Shown: positions 51,637 through 60,584, counted from the stretch's first letter. The stretch is DNA of 64,000 nt from Mycobacterium sp. 1100029.7 (GCF_001665235.1 NZ_LZSC01000041.1:25785-89784), one strand, 5' to 3'. The notes: generated by a model not told the origin, from the sequence alone. Numbers and translations: made by a program.

Positions 51637-52736
51637 CGCACGAATCGACAGCCGCGTGGAAAGAGCTGCTGGCCACCCTCGGTGACCTCGACCGGTCGTT
51701 CCTGGAGGGTGACCGCGCGGTCACCGACGACCGTCATGTTGCCGACGGCTACCGCATGCTGGCCACCACCTTGGGCGTGGCTTTCGACACCTACCTGTTC
51801 CCGGAGCCGGGCCGCCCGCAGTTCGTCGCGGTCAACACCCCGTTCCGGCGCGATCGACGGTGGGGCGGCGACAACACCGACGCGTACTACTTCATCTGCC
51901 CGGTCGACGAGCACCGGCGCTACCGCATCAGCGGGAACAAGGGTGACAGCGTGTACTTCTCGGTCACCGCCTACAACGAACCCTCGCCCGGCGCCTGGTC
52001 GGACCGGGTCGTCGCGATCGTCCGCGACACCGATCTCGACGTCGACGCCGACGGGAACTTCTCTTTCGAACTGCCCCCCACAGCCGATGCGGTGGTGCTG
52101 ATGACCCGCGACTACCAGGCCGATCCGATAACGGGGCGGCCCGTGACGTGGAACATCGAGGCGCTCGACGGCCCGGACCCGATCCGCCACGGCGACGCCG
52201 AGACCGCGGCGAGCCTGCGCGCGGCGGCGGCCTGGATGCGCACCATGTTCGCGATCGTGCCGCTGGCCGTCGGCTCGCGCGTCGATGACCAGCACGGCTT
52301 GGGCCACGAAACTGCGCACGCCGCAAACCAATTCGCAGATCCCTATCAGGTTCCGGACGCCAACTTCGGCTGGTCGGCGCGCGACGCGTGTTATGCCTAC
52401 GGCAGTTTCGTGCTCGACGACGACGAGGCGCTGGTGATAACCCACCGGCCGCCGTCATGCCGGTTCTGGAATCTGGTGGTCTGGAACCAGTTCATGGCTA
52501 CCTATGGCGACGCGGACGCCCGCTCCTCGCTGAACAATTACAGCGCAGCACTCAACAGCGACGGCTCGGTGACGATCGTGTTGTCCGGCGGTCAGACCGC
52601 ACACCCGAATTCGCTGACGACTCTGGGATATCCGCTTGGCAACCTGGCGTTCCGGTGGTTCCTATCGGACGGGGTGCCGGAGCGCCCCGAGGTGCAGCTG
52701 GTCAAGCTCGCCGACGCCCCGACGACCACCACATAG
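51633..52736 (+). CDS. DUF1214-domain protein
   Basis: A 367-residue protein whose C-terminal part carries the DUF1214 signature (WSARDACYAYGSFVLDDDEALVITHRPP, then FWNLVVWNQFMATYGDADARSSLNNYS, and GYPLGNLAFRWFLSDGVPERP near the end, parts). The N-terminal half is beta-rich (RRYRISGNKGDSVYFSVTAYNE). No enzyme activity is established for the family. Coupled to the TetR; its stop merges with a small hairpin. Confidence 0.8.
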   Translation: MTHESTAAWKELLATLGDLDRSFLEGDRAVTDDRHVADGYRMLATTLGVAFDTYLFPEPGRPQFVAVNTPFRRDRRWGGDNTDAYYFICPVDEHRRYRISGNKGDSVYFSVTAYNEPSPGAWSDRVVAIVRDTDLDVDADGNFSFELPPTADAVVLMTRDYQADPITGRPVTWNIEALDGPDPIRHGDAETAASLRAAAAWMRTMFAIVPLAVGSRVDDQHGLGHETAHAANQFADPYQVPDANFGWSARDACYAYGSFVLDDDEALVITHRPPSCRFWNLVVWNQFMATYGDADARSSLNNYSAALNSDGSVTIVLSGGQTAHPNSLTTLGYPLGNLAFRWFLSDGVPERPEVQLVKLADAPTTTT

Positions 52737-52752
52737 CCCACCGAGTGTGGGC
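52736..52752 (+). terminator. Hairpin at end of DUF1214 gene
   Basis: GCCCAC-CGAGT-GTGGGC followed by TTTAAG, beginning at the last base of the stop codon. A second short stem (CCCCA-CAC-TGGGG) follows near 52789-52801. This fits termination between convergent genes. Confidence 0.45.
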
Positions 52753-52815
52753 TTTAAGTACATAAAACGGCCCAGACTCATACATAACCCCCACACTGGG
52801 GCGAGACGGACTGAA

Positions 52816-53865
52816 TCAGGTCTCCCGGACCAGCTCGATCGCGCGGCCCAGCGTCGTCAGCTTGGCGTCGAGGCTGTCGCCGGCGGGATAGAGCCGCACG
52901 GTGTTTACTCCGGCATTGCGCCACACCGCCAGACGTGCGCGCACCATCTGCTCGGTGCCGATCAGGGTGGTGCCCAGCACCATGTCGTCGGTCACCAGTT
53001 GCGCGGCGCCGTCGCGGTCTCCGGCCTGCCAGCGCGCGCGCACCGCGGCGGCGACGTCGGCCCAACCCTGCCGGCTGTAGGCCTGGTTGTAGAAGTTGGT
53101 GCTCGACGAGCCCATGCCGCCCAGGCTGAAGGCGAGTTCCTTCTTGCGAGCGGCGACCATGCCGCTCAGCTCGTCCTCGTCTGCGGCGAAGGCCACCTCG
53201 GCGCCCTGACAGATATCGAGGTCCGCGCGACGACGCCCGGCGGCCGCGAGACCGGCGTCCAGATGGGCGAAGTACGCGTCGTCGGCGCCCTCGGGGACGA
53301 AGCTGGTGCCCAGCCAGCCGTCGGCGATCTCGCCGGTCAACCGCAACATCGCCGGTGACAGCGTCGCGAGATAGATCGGAATGGCGTGCTGGGGGCTGTT
53401 CGACACCCGCATCGGCACCGCCTCGCCGGGGCGGGGGATCTGAAACTCCTTGCCGGAATAGGAGATCTTGCCGCCGGCGAACACCTGCCGCACGATGTCG
53501 ACGGTTTCTCGGGTCCGGGCCAGCGGCCGGCGAAACGAGACGCCGTGCAGGCCTTCGATCACTTGGGGACCGGAAGCGCCCAGCCCCAGCAGGAACCGCC
53601 CATTCGACAGGTTGGACAGCGTGATCGCGGTCTGAGCCAGCAGGACCGGTGACCGGGTGCCGACCTGCAAGATGCCCGAGCCCAGCAGCATTTTCTCGGT
53701 GCGCGCCGCGAGGTAGCCCAGCGCCGAGGGTGCGTCGGCACCCCAGGCCTCGGCAACCCAGCACACGTCCAGACCCAGCTTTTCGGCCTCGACGGCCAGC
53801 GTCACCACCTGGGCGATGTCGTCGCCACCGCCGGACAGCTCGATGGTCGTCGCGGTGCGCATCAC
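52816..53865 (-). CDS. LLM-class F420-dependent oxidoreductase
   Basis: A 349-residue luciferase-like TIM-barrel oxidoreductase: GLDVCWVAEAWGADAPSALGYLAART, LGSGILQVGTRSPVLLAQTAITLSNLSNGRF, GLGASGPQVIEGLHGVSF and IYLATLSPAMLRLTGEIADGW, parts only. It resembles methylenetetrahydromethanopterin-reductase-like mycobacterial enzymes, likely F420-dependent. It overlaps the SRPBCC gene by 4 bp and so shares its transcript. Substrate unknown. Confidence 0.87.
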   Translation of the reverse strand: MMRTATTIELSGGGDDIAQVVTLAVEAEKLGLDVCWVAEAWGADAPSALGYLAARTEKMLLGSGILQVGTRSPVLLAQTAITLSNLSNGRFLLGLGASGPQVIEGLHGVSFRRPLARTRETVDIVRQVFAGGKISYSGKEFQIPRPGEAVPMRVSNSPQHAIPIYLATLSPAMLRLTGEIADGWLGTSFVPEGADDAYFAHLDAGLAAAGRRRADLDICQGAEVAFAADEDELSGMVAARKKELAFSLGGMGSSSTNFYNQAYSRQGWADVAAAVRARWQAGDRDGAAQLVTDDMVLGTTLIGTEQMVRARLAVWRNAGVNTVRLYPAGDSLDAKLTTLGRAIELVRET

Positions 53866-54386
53866 CGCACCCCGTGCTCGGCCAGCCTTTTGATCGCCGC
53901 GAGCGTCTTGCTGATCGCGGTCTCGAACTCGCGCATCCGGACGAACACGATCTTTTCCTCTTTATCCGGCATCGAATCGATCGCCACCGACAACCCGGAG
54001 CGCCCCGGACCCATCTGCATCCAGTAGCTCAGGCTGGTGCCGCCGTCTTTTGGGGCCAGCCGGAATCTCCAGATCGACGACGGGTGCTCGACATCACCGA
54101 CCGCCCAAGCGAATTCCCGCGGGGCGTCGTAGGAGACGACGTGCGAGGTGGTGCTCCATTCACCGAACGCGTCGTGCTGGCTGTACCCGACGAACCGGGC
54201 GCCGAGCTTGGGTCGATCGGCGCCCCCGGCCCACTCGACCGACTGCAACTCGTTGCTGAAGGTCGGCATCAGCTTGATGTCGGAGACCAGATTCCAGACT
54301 CGGGCCGGGTCGGCGTCGATCCACGTCGAGGCTTCTACCGTGGGGTTATCCGCATAACGTGCACCGGTCCATTCCACGGTGTCCAT
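53862..54386 (-). CDS. SRPBCC (START-like) family protein
   Basis: A 174-residue polyketide-cyclase/SRPBCC fold protein with the opening VEASTWIDADPARVWNLVSDIKLMP and FSNELQSVEWAGG, then HVVSYDAPREFAWAVGD and WRFRLAPKDGGTSLSYWMQMG (parts). These bind hydrophobic ligands in a deep cavity. Coupled to the LLM oxidoreductase (ATGA overlap), so it may present the substrate. Only 22 bp separate it from the desaturase stop upstream. Confidence 0.85.
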   Translation of the reverse strand: MDTVEWTGARYADNPTVEASTWIDADPARVWNLVSDIKLMPTFSNELQSVEWAGGADRPKLGARFVGYSQHDAFGEWSTTSHVVSYDAPREFAWAVGDVEHPSSIWRFRLAPKDGGTSLSYWMQMGPGRSGLSVAIDSMPDKEEKIVFVRMREFETAISKTLAAIKRLAEHGVR

Positions 54387-54408
54387 TGTCCCCTACCCTG
54401 AGCGGGAC

Positions 54409-55530
54409 TCAGGCTGCGACGGGCTCCCGATCGACCGGCTTGTCGGCCTTGATCTTGGGCAGCAATGACGACAGCTTTGCCGGGTCCGGGAACGTCAGCT
54501 TGACGATCTTGCGCACCACGGTGCCGAACTGCTGCAGCAGCGGCCCCTTGTTGTAGGGGATGCCGTAGCGCTCGCAGATTTCTTGCACCTCGGCCGTGAT
54601 TTCGGAGTACCGGCGCGCCGGCATGTCCGGGAACAGGTGGTGCTCGATCTGGTGCGACAGGTTGCCGGACAGCAGGTGGAAGATCCGGCCGCCGGTCAGG
54701 TTGGCCGATCCCAGCACCTGGCGGAAGTACCACTGGCCGCGCGACTCGTCCTGGGTCTCTTCGACGGTGAATTCCTGGGTGCCGTCGGGGAAGTGGCCGC
54801 AGAAGATGATCATGTAGGACCAGACGTTGCGCATCAGGTTGGCCGTCATGTTCCCGGTGAACACGAACGGGGCGAACGGCCCGGCCAGCAGCGGGAACGC
54901 CACGTAGTCCTTGAGCGTCTGGCGCTTGGTCTTGTTCCAGATCTCCTTCAATACGTCGCGCTTGTCCCGCAACCGGATCTCGCCGGAGCGGATGCGCTCG
55001 GTCTCCAATTCATGCAGGGCGACACCGTATTGGAACAGCACCATCAGCAGGAACGCGTAGACCGGGTTGCCCAGGTAGTACGGGTGCCACTTCTGGTCCT
55101 CGCTCATCCGCAGGATGCCGTAGCCGATGTCGCGGTCCATGCCCACGATGTTGGTGTGGGTGTGGTGCATGTAGTTGTGCGAGTGCCGCCACTGGTCGGC
55201 CGGGCAGGCGGTGTCCCATTCGAACGAACGACCCGAGATGGTCGGGTCACGCATCCAGTCGTACTGGCCGTGCATGATGTTGTGGCCGATCTCCATGTTG
55301 TCCAGGATTTTCGACACACCCAGCATCGCGGTGCCCAGCAGCCAGGCCGGCGGCAGGAACAGCAGTGCGCGGCCGCCGACTTCCAGCGCGCGTTGGGTTT
55401 TGATGACGCGGCGGATGTAGTCGGCATCCACCTCGCCGAGGTCGGCCATCACGCGATCACGGATCGCGTCGAGTTCGCGGCCGAACGCGTCGGCCTGCTC
55501 ACGGGTAAGGGTGATCTTGTCGTGCGACAT
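54409..55530 (-). CDS. Acyl-CoA/fatty-acid desaturase (membrane di-iron)
   Basis: A 373-residue integral membrane desaturase with the three His boxes: GHNIMHGQYDW, HSHNYMHHTH and HQIEHHLFPDMP, binding a di-iron centre. Hydrophobic stretches are LLFLPPAWLLGTAMLGV and LLMVLFQYGVAL. It introduces a double bond in a fatty acyl chain using electrons from the neighbouring ferredoxin reductase. As I recall, M. tuberculosis DesA3/Rv3230c is a related pair located elsewhere, so this may be a paralogue. Confidence 0.92.
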   Translation of the reverse strand: MSHDKITLTREQADAFGRELDAIRDRVMADLGEVDADYIRRVIKTQRALEVGGRALLFLPPAWLLGTAMLGVSKILDNMEIGHNIMHGQYDWMRDPTISGRSFEWDTACPADQWRHSHNYMHHTHTNIVGMDRDIGYGILRMSEDQKWHPYYLGNPVYAFLLMVLFQYGVALHELETERIRSGEIRLRDKRDVLKEIWNKTKRQTLKDYVAFPLLAGPFAPFVFTGNMTANLMRNVWSYMIIFCGHFPDGTQEFTVEETQDESRGQWYFRQVLGSANLTGGRIFHLLSGNLSHQIEHHLFPDMPARRYSEITAEVQEICERYGIPYNKGPLLQQFGTVVRKIVKLTFPDPAKLSSLLPKIKADKPVDREPVAA

Positions 55531-55558
55531 AGCTCCTCCTTCTGGGGTTTACGGGTCG

Positions 55559-56665
55559 TTAGAGAGCGAGGTCGACGTCCCCGACGGGGACGGACACGCA
55601 GATTTGGATGTCTTCGTCCGGTGCGGTCGAGACCGCGCCGGTGGTCAGGCTGCGCACGGTGCCGGAAACCTTCCGGCGCGTGCAGGTGTGGCAGATGCCC
55701 ATCCGGCATCCGTTCTCCGGCGTCAGGCCGGCCGATTCCGCCTGTTCGAGCAGCGACCGTCCGTCGTCGGCGACGTCAACGTTGCTGTCCGCGAAGCTGA
55801 TTCGGCCACCCGACGGGCCCGCCGGTGCGCTGACGGCCGGCGGCACGAAGCTTTCGGTGTATACATTCTCGCAGTGTTCGCGCACAGCCTCGACCAAACT
55901 GGTTGGGCCGCATACGAATACCGCATCGGGCTGGGGCATGGCCGCGGCCAGGTGCTGAGATGAGAACCGGCCCTGCAGCTCTCCGTCGTCGCTGCGGGTG
56001 TAGCCGTGCAGCACCCGCACCCCGGACATCGAGTTGAGCTCGTCGCGGTAGCAGGCCTCGGCGGGGGTGCGCGCGTAGTGGATAAACGCGACCTCCCCCT
56101 CATGCCCTTCGGCGACCAGGGTCCGCAGCATGGCCATCACGGGCGTGATGCCGCTGCCGCCGGAGACCAGCAGAATCCGGCGCGGCCGTGGTGCCGGCAA
56201 CACGAAGTCGCCGCCGGCGCCGGACAGGCCGACCACCATGCCGGGGCGGGCCTGCTCGTACAGGTAGTTCGACACCAGCCCGCCTTCGGAACCGGCCCCG
56301 TGGCGGCCGATCGTCAGCTCGAGGTTGACACTGCCTTCGACGTTGGCCGGCGAGTAGCAGCGGGTGTGCCAGCGGCCGTCGATCTCGACCGCGACGTTGA
56401 CGAACTGCCCGGCCTTGACGGCGTGGGCCGACGTGAAGCTCTCGTTCGGAGCCAGGATGAGTGTGACGCTGCGCGGCGTGGTGCGGCGCACGTCGACGAC
56501 CTTGGCGCGGGCTTGCCCCTGAGTCCAGGTGGGATCCACCAGCTCGGTGTAGCGGTCCACACCGTGCGGACCGGTGAGCAGGTCTAGCAGGTCGGAACTG
56601 AGGATCCGGTCCCGGAAAGTCTTGGTGAAGCTCCGACGCGAGGTCTGACTTCTTTGAGTGAACAT
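55559..56665 (-). CDS. Ferredoxin-reductase/2Fe-2S oxidoreductase, desaturase partner
   Basis: A 368-residue three-domain flavoprotein: FAD domain (WHTRCYSPAN), NAD(P)H domain (LLVSGGSGITPVMAMLRTLV) and a C-terminal plant-type 2Fe-2S ferredoxin domain (NGCRMGICHTCTRRKVSG, and the last Cys in DIQICVSVP). It passes electrons from NAD(P)H to the desaturase downstream (28-bp gap). The start is taken at the ATG at 56665; that codon sits inside a palindrome, which suggests a leaderless transcript or a somewhat later start. Confidence 0.9.
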   Translation of the reverse strand: MFTQRSQTSRRSFTKTFRDRILSSDLLDLLTGPHGVDRYTELVDPTWTQGQARAKVVDVRRTTPRSVTLILAPNESFTSAHAVKAGQFVNVAVEIDGRWHTRCYSPANVEGSVNLELTIGRHGAGSEGGLVSNYLYEQARPGMVVGLSGAGGDFVLPAPRPRRILLVSGGSGITPVMAMLRTLVAEGHEGEVAFIHYARTPAEACYRDELNSMSGVRVLHGYTRSDDGELQGRFSSQHLAAAMPQPDAVFVCGPTSLVEAVREHCENVYTESFVPPAVSAPAGPSGGRISFADSNVDVADDGRSLLEQAESAGLTPENGCRMGICHTCTRRKVSGTVRSLTTGAVSTAPDEDIQICVSVPVGDVDLAL

Positions 56666-56673
56666 ATGTACAC
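56658..56673. promoter_or_regulatory. Palindrome GTGAACATATGTACAC
   Basis: Sixteen-bp near-perfect palindrome over the start of the ferredoxin-reductase gene. It shares the GTGAA half-site with the palindrome at 56727. Candidate operator for the divergent TetR. Confidence 0.5.
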
Positions 56674-56726
56674 CGTGCGACCTGACGCTGCAGCTAGTCA
56701 AGTGTTTCCGCAGCTCTGTGGTAGGC

Positions 56727-56739
56727 TTCACATAGTGAA
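56727..56739. promoter_or_regulatory. Palindrome TTCAC-ATA-GTGAA
   Basis: Perfect 5-bp arms around three bases; it contains the GTG start codon of the TetR gene (56735), so binding would block its own expression. Second half of a paired operator with 56658-56673. Confidence 0.5.
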
Positions 56740-57409
56740 CGCTCGTACTCCTAGCTCACGTTCGCACCGATCTGGTCGGGAGCGCCCCCGGGAAAGCCCG
56801 TCGCGCGAGGAGCGCAAGGAAGCCACCCGGCGCGCCATCATCGCCGCAGCGCTCAAGTTGTTGCAGGACCGCAGCTTTTCCGCGCTCAGCCTGCGGGAGG
56901 TCACCCGCGAGGTCGGCATCGTGCCCGCGGCCTTCTATCGGCATTTCGAGTCGATGGAGGCCCTCGGCCTGGTGCTGATCGACGAGTCGTTTCGCAGCCT
57001 GCGCGACACCCTGCGCGACGCGCGCGCCGGCAAGCTCGACCCGAACCGGGTGATCGAGTCGTCGGTCGAAATCCTGATAGCCAGCGTCGCCGACCGGCGC
57101 GAGCACTGGCGCCTGATCGGGCGTGAGCGCAACAGCGGCCTGTCCGTGCTGCGCTATGCGATCCGCACCGAGATCCGGCTGATCACCTCGGAGTTGGCCA
57201 CCGACCTGGCACGCTTTCCCGGCTTGCACGAGTGGAGCACCGAGGACCTCAACGTGCTGGCGACGCTGTTCGTCAACGCGATGATTCTGATCGCCGAGGC
57301 GATCGAGGACAGCCAGACCGCCGAGGCGATCGAAGACATCCGGCGTCTCGCCGTCAAACAGCTGCGGATGATCGCCATCGGCATCGCCGGCTGGCGAAGC
57401 AGTCCCTGA
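56735..57409 (+). CDS. TetR-family regulator, DesT-like role
   Basis: A 224-residue TetR protein with a long basic N-terminus (SSRSHRSGRERPRESPSREER), then ATRRAIIAAALKLLQDRSFSALSLREV and the recognition helix IVPAAFYRHFESMEALGLVL. The GTG at 56735 is the likely start. By position it parallels Pseudomonas DesT, which represses a desaturase/reductase operon and senses acyl-CoA saturation. FabR/DesT-type regulators share the AAFYRHF element. Divergent from the desaturase operon. Confidence 0.88.
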   Translation: MNARTPSSRSHRSGRERPRESPSREERKEATRRAIIAAALKLLQDRSFSALSLREVTREVGIVPAAFYRHFESMEALGLVLIDESFRSLRDTLRDARAGKLDPNRVIESSVEILIASVADRREHWRLIGRERNSGLSVLRYAIRTEIRLITSELATDLARFPGLHEWSTEDLNVLATLFVNAMILIAEAIEDSQTAEAIEDIRRLAVKQLRMIAIGIAGWRSSP

Positions 57410-57412
57410 TCG

Positions 57413-58018
57413 CTACCGCGGGTCCCGCCACATCGCCCACAGCGGCGGTCCACCACCCGGCAGCGCGATCTCATCGGTGACCGTGAAGCCGAAACGCAAG
57501 TAGTAGGGCACGTTTTCGGGCTTGCTCGACTCGAGATACGCCGGGCAGTGCTCGGCGTCGCAGCGGTCCAACCGCGACCGCATCAGGGCCTGACCGTAGC
57601 CCTGACCGCGCACCGTCGGATCGCTGCCGATCGCGGCCAGATACCAGTGCGGCTCTTCGGGATGCACGCGCTTCATCAATTCCTGGATGCCGCGCGCCAT
57701 TCCGGTCCGCAGACCGAATGCTCTTAGGAATGCCGGCAGCATCGCGAACTGCGCCCAGGCGGACTCCTGCCAGTGATTCGGCGGATCCCACAGCGCCGCC
57801 GCGCCGACGGCGGGCCCGTCGCAGGCCACCTCGACACCGCCGAGAGGCAGATGATGGTGGCGGGTCATCGCGACGAACATCCGATTCAGGTTCTTGGTCC
57901 GGGTGCTGCTGTCGGGAAAGATCCAGGCCATCACCGGATCGTCGTAGAAGGCACGGCTCAGGGTGGCCGACAGGTCACGAAGGTCGGCCTTCCGCGCCGG
58001 ACGCGCCTGGGGAGCCAT
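57413..58018 (-). CDS. GNAT-family acetyltransferase (Rv0133-like)
   Basis: A 201-residue GNAT protein: RPARKADLRDLSATLSRAFYDDPVMAW, then the acetyl-CoA loop DPTVRGQGYGQALMRSRL and the end ENVPYYLRFGFTVTDEIALPGGGP (parts). It resembles acetyltransferases of M. tuberculosis Rv0133 (201 residues). It converges with the TetR at 3 bp and is divergent from fgd2. Substrate unknown. Confidence 0.9.
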   Translation of the reverse strand: MAPQARPARKADLRDLSATLSRAFYDDPVMAWIFPDSSTRTKNLNRMFVAMTRHHHLPLGGVEVACDGPAVGAAALWDPPNHWQESAWAQFAMLPAFLRAFGLRTGMARGIQELMKRVHPEEPHWYLAAIGSDPTVRGQGYGQALMRSRLDRCDAEHCPAYLESSKPENVPYYLRFGFTVTDEIALPGGGPPLWAMWRDPR

Positions 58019-58078
58019 CAGGTCAGGCTAGCCTCTGGATGCTCGAATGTTCACCAGGCTGCCGGGTACCCTGACGCG

Positions 58079-59170
58079 ATGACCGGTCTTTCACGGCGGG
58101 CGTTCGGGCAGATCGCGACGGGGGCTGGCGTGCTCGGCGCCGGAGCGCTGGCCGGCGCATGTTCGTCCGACCACAAGGGCGCACCTGCCAATCCGCTGCC
58201 ACCGGTCGCCAAAGGCGTGGGAATCACGTTGTCGCACGAGCAATTTCGCACCGACCAGCTGGTGGCGCAAGCCCAGGCAGCCGAACGTGCGGGCTTTCAG
58301 TACGTCTGGGCCAGCGATCACATTCAGCCTTGGCAAGACAACGAGGGTCATTCGATGTTCCCGTGGCTGACGCTGGCGTTGGTGGGCAACAGCACCAGCC
58401 GCCTCTCCTTCGGTACCGGCGTAACCTGTCCGATCTACCGCTACCATCCCGCGACGGTGGCCCAGGCGTTCGCTTCACTGGCGATCATGAGTCCGGGCCG
58501 GGTGTTTCTGGGGCTCGGCACCGGCGAACGGCTCAACGAGCAGGCCACCACCAACATGTTCGGCAAATACGCCGAACGCCATGACCGACTGGTCGAGGCG
58601 ATTCAGCTGATCCGCCAGCTGTGGACCGGTGAGCGAATCTCCTTTGCGGGCCGCTACTTTCAGACCAACTCGTTGAAGCTCTACGACGTGCCCCAAACCC
58701 CGCCGCCGATCTTCGTCGCCGCCAGCGGGCCGAAAAGCGCAAAGCTGGCAGGGCAATACGGCGACGGCTGGATCACCCAGTCCCGCGATCTCATCAACGC
58801 CAGACTGCTCAACGCATTCAACAACGGCGCCCACGCCGCCGGGCGCGATCCCGCCAGCCTGGGCAAGCGTGCCGAATTGTTCGCCGTCGTCGGCGATCGC
58901 GACGAAGCCGCGCGCACCGCGGCCCTGTGGCGCTTCACCGCGGGGGCCGTCGATCAGCCCAACCCGGTCGAGATTCAGCGCGTCGCCGAGGCGAATCCGA
59001 TCGACAAGGTTCTCGGCAACTGGACCGTCGGCATCGACCCGGCCACCCACATCACCGCCGTGCAATGGGTTCTGGATGCCGGCGCCGTGCCGTTCCTGCA
59101 CTTCCCGCAGGGCGACCCGATCGCCGCGATCAATTTCTATCGCGACTACGTCCTGCCCAAACTGCACTGA
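58079..59170 (+). CDS. fgd2: F420-dependent hydroxymycolic acid dehydrogenase (Fgd2)
   Basis: A 363-residue LLM protein closely resembling M. tuberculosis Rv0132c, the F420-dependent hydroxymycolate dehydrogenase that makes ketomycolates. The N-terminus has a Tat motif SRRAFG (Arg6-Arg7) and a lipobox-like LAGACSS (Cys28), so it is exported and lipid-anchored at the envelope. The core has YVWASDHIQPWQDNEGHSMFPWLTLALVGNS (parts) and VTCPIYRYHPATVAQAFAS. It starts at the ATG at 58079 and precedes fadE1 on the same strand. Confidence 0.93.
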   Translation: MTGLSRRAFGQIATGAGVLGAGALAGACSSDHKGAPANPLPPVAKGVGITLSHEQFRTDQLVAQAQAAERAGFQYVWASDHIQPWQDNEGHSMFPWLTLALVGNSTSRLSFGTGVTCPIYRYHPATVAQAFASLAIMSPGRVFLGLGTGERLNEQATTNMFGKYAERHDRLVEAIQLIRQLWTGERISFAGRYFQTNSLKLYDVPQTPPPIFVAASGPKSAKLAGQYGDGWITQSRDLINARLLNAFNNGAHAAGRDPASLGKRAELFAVVGDRDEAARTAALWRFTAGAVDQPNPVEIQRVAEANPIDKVLGNWTVGIDPATHITAVQWVLDAGAVPFLHFPQGDPIAAINFYRDYVLPKLH

Positions 59171-59270
59171 ACCGTCGCCGCTGTACCGGCCCATCGAGGC
59201 GCCCTCCTACGATGAGGTGACTCCATCAACGAAGCCGGTGCGACGATGCGCCGGGGATTGGTTGGCCACG

Positions 59271-60566
59271 GTGTGGGACTTCGAAACAGACCCGGAATAC
59301 CAAGCGAAGCTGGACTGGGTCGAAAAGTTCATGGTCGACGAGCTGGAACCGCTCGATCTGGTCGCCCTTGATCCTTACGACAAGCAGAACGCGGAGATGA
59401 TGAGCATCCTGCGGCCGCTGCAGCAGCAGGTCAAGGAGCAGGGGCTGTGGGCCGCACACCTGCGCCCCGAGCTCGGTGGGCAGGGCTTCGGTCAGGTCAA
59501 GCTGGCACTGCTCAACGAGATCCTCGGCCGCTCCCGTTGGGCGCCTTCGGTGTTCGGCTGCCAGGCGCCGGACTCCGGCAACGCCGAGATCCTGGCTCTG
59601 TTCGGCACTGACGAACAGAAGTCGCGCTACCTGCAGCCGTTGCTGGATGGCGAGATCACCTCCTGCTACTCGATGACCGAACCGCAGGGCGGTTCCGACC
59701 CCGGGATGTTCGTGACGACCGCGACCCGCGACGGTGACGACTGGGTCATCAACGGGGAGAAGTGGTTTTCCAGCAACGCCAAGCACGCGTCGTTCTTTAT
59801 CGTCATGGCGGTGACCAAGCCCGACGCCCGCACTTACGACAAGATGTCGCTGTTCATCGTCCCCGGCGAGACGCCGGGCATCGAGATCATCCGCAACGTC
59901 GCCGTGGGCGGCGAGTCGGGCAGGCACGGTTCACACGGATATGTCCGCTACCGTGATGTGCGGGTGCCGGCCGACCATGTGCTCGGCGGCGAAGGATCGG
60001 CTTTCATGATCGCGCAGACCCGCCTCGGCGGTGGCCGCGTCCACCACGCTATGCGAACAATTGCGTTGGCGCGCAAGGCTTTCGACATGATGTGTGAACG
60101 CGCGGTGTCGCGCAAGACCAGGCATGGTCATCTCTCCGACTTCCAGATGACGCAGGAGAAGATCGCCGACAGCTGGATCCAGATCGAACAGTTCCGGCTT
60201 TTGGTGCTGCGCACCGCGTGGTTGATCGACAAGCACCACGACTATCAGAGGGTGCGCCGCGACATCGCGGCCGTGAAAGTCGCGATGCCCCAGGTGCTGC
60301 ATGACGTCGCCCAGCGCGCCCTGCATCTGCACGGCGCACTCGGGGTGTCCGACGAGATGCCGTTCGTCAAGATGCTGGTGGCCGCCGAGTCGCTCGGCAT
60401 CGCCGACGGCGCCACCGAGCTGCACAAGATGACGGTGGCGCGCCGCACACTGCGCGAATATCAGCCGGTGACAACGCCTTTCCCGTCGGCGCATATCCCG
60501 ACGCGGCGTGCCGAAGCCCAGGCACGGCTGGCGGAGCGACTGGAGCACTCGATCGCCGAGTTCTGA
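59271..60566 (+). CDS. fadE1: Acyl-CoA dehydrogenase FadE1
   Basis: A 431-residue acyl-CoA dehydrogenase, very close as I recall to M. tuberculosis FadE1 (Rv0131c): CYSMTEPQGGSDPGMFV, VINGEKWFSSNAKHASFF, QTRLGGGRVHHAMRTIALAR and LHLHGALGVSDEMPF. The start is set at the GTG at 59271 (VWDFETDPEYQAKLD), where the family begins; the open frame continues upstream. It lies 100 bp after fgd2 and converges on htdZ. A 15-bp palindrome follows the stop. Confidence 0.92.
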   Translation: MWDFETDPEYQAKLDWVEKFMVDELEPLDLVALDPYDKQNAEMMSILRPLQQQVKEQGLWAAHLRPELGGQGFGQVKLALLNEILGRSRWAPSVFGCQAPDSGNAEILALFGTDEQKSRYLQPLLDGEITSCYSMTEPQGGSDPGMFVTTATRDGDDWVINGEKWFSSNAKHASFFIVMAVTKPDARTYDKMSLFIVPGETPGIEIIRNVAVGGESGRHGSHGYVRYRDVRVPADHVLGGEGSAFMIAQTRLGGGRVHHAMRTIALARKAFDMMCERAVSRKTRHGHLSDFQMTQEKIADSWIQIEQFRLLVLRTAWLIDKHHDYQRVRRDIAAVKVAMPQVLHDVAQRALHLHGALGVSDEMPFVKMLVAAESLGIADGATELHKMTVARRTLREYQPVTTPFPSAHIPTRRAEAQARLAERLEHSIAEF

Positions 60567-60569
60567 CGC

Positions 60570-60584
60570 CCGACGGCCCGTCGG
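60570..60584 (+). terminator. Palindrome after fadE1
   Basis: CCGACGG-C-CCGTCGG starts four bases after the fadE1 stop, giving a 5-6 bp GC stem with a small loop and no T tract. Possible intrinsic terminator of the mycobacterial type; only suggestive. Confidence 0.35.
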
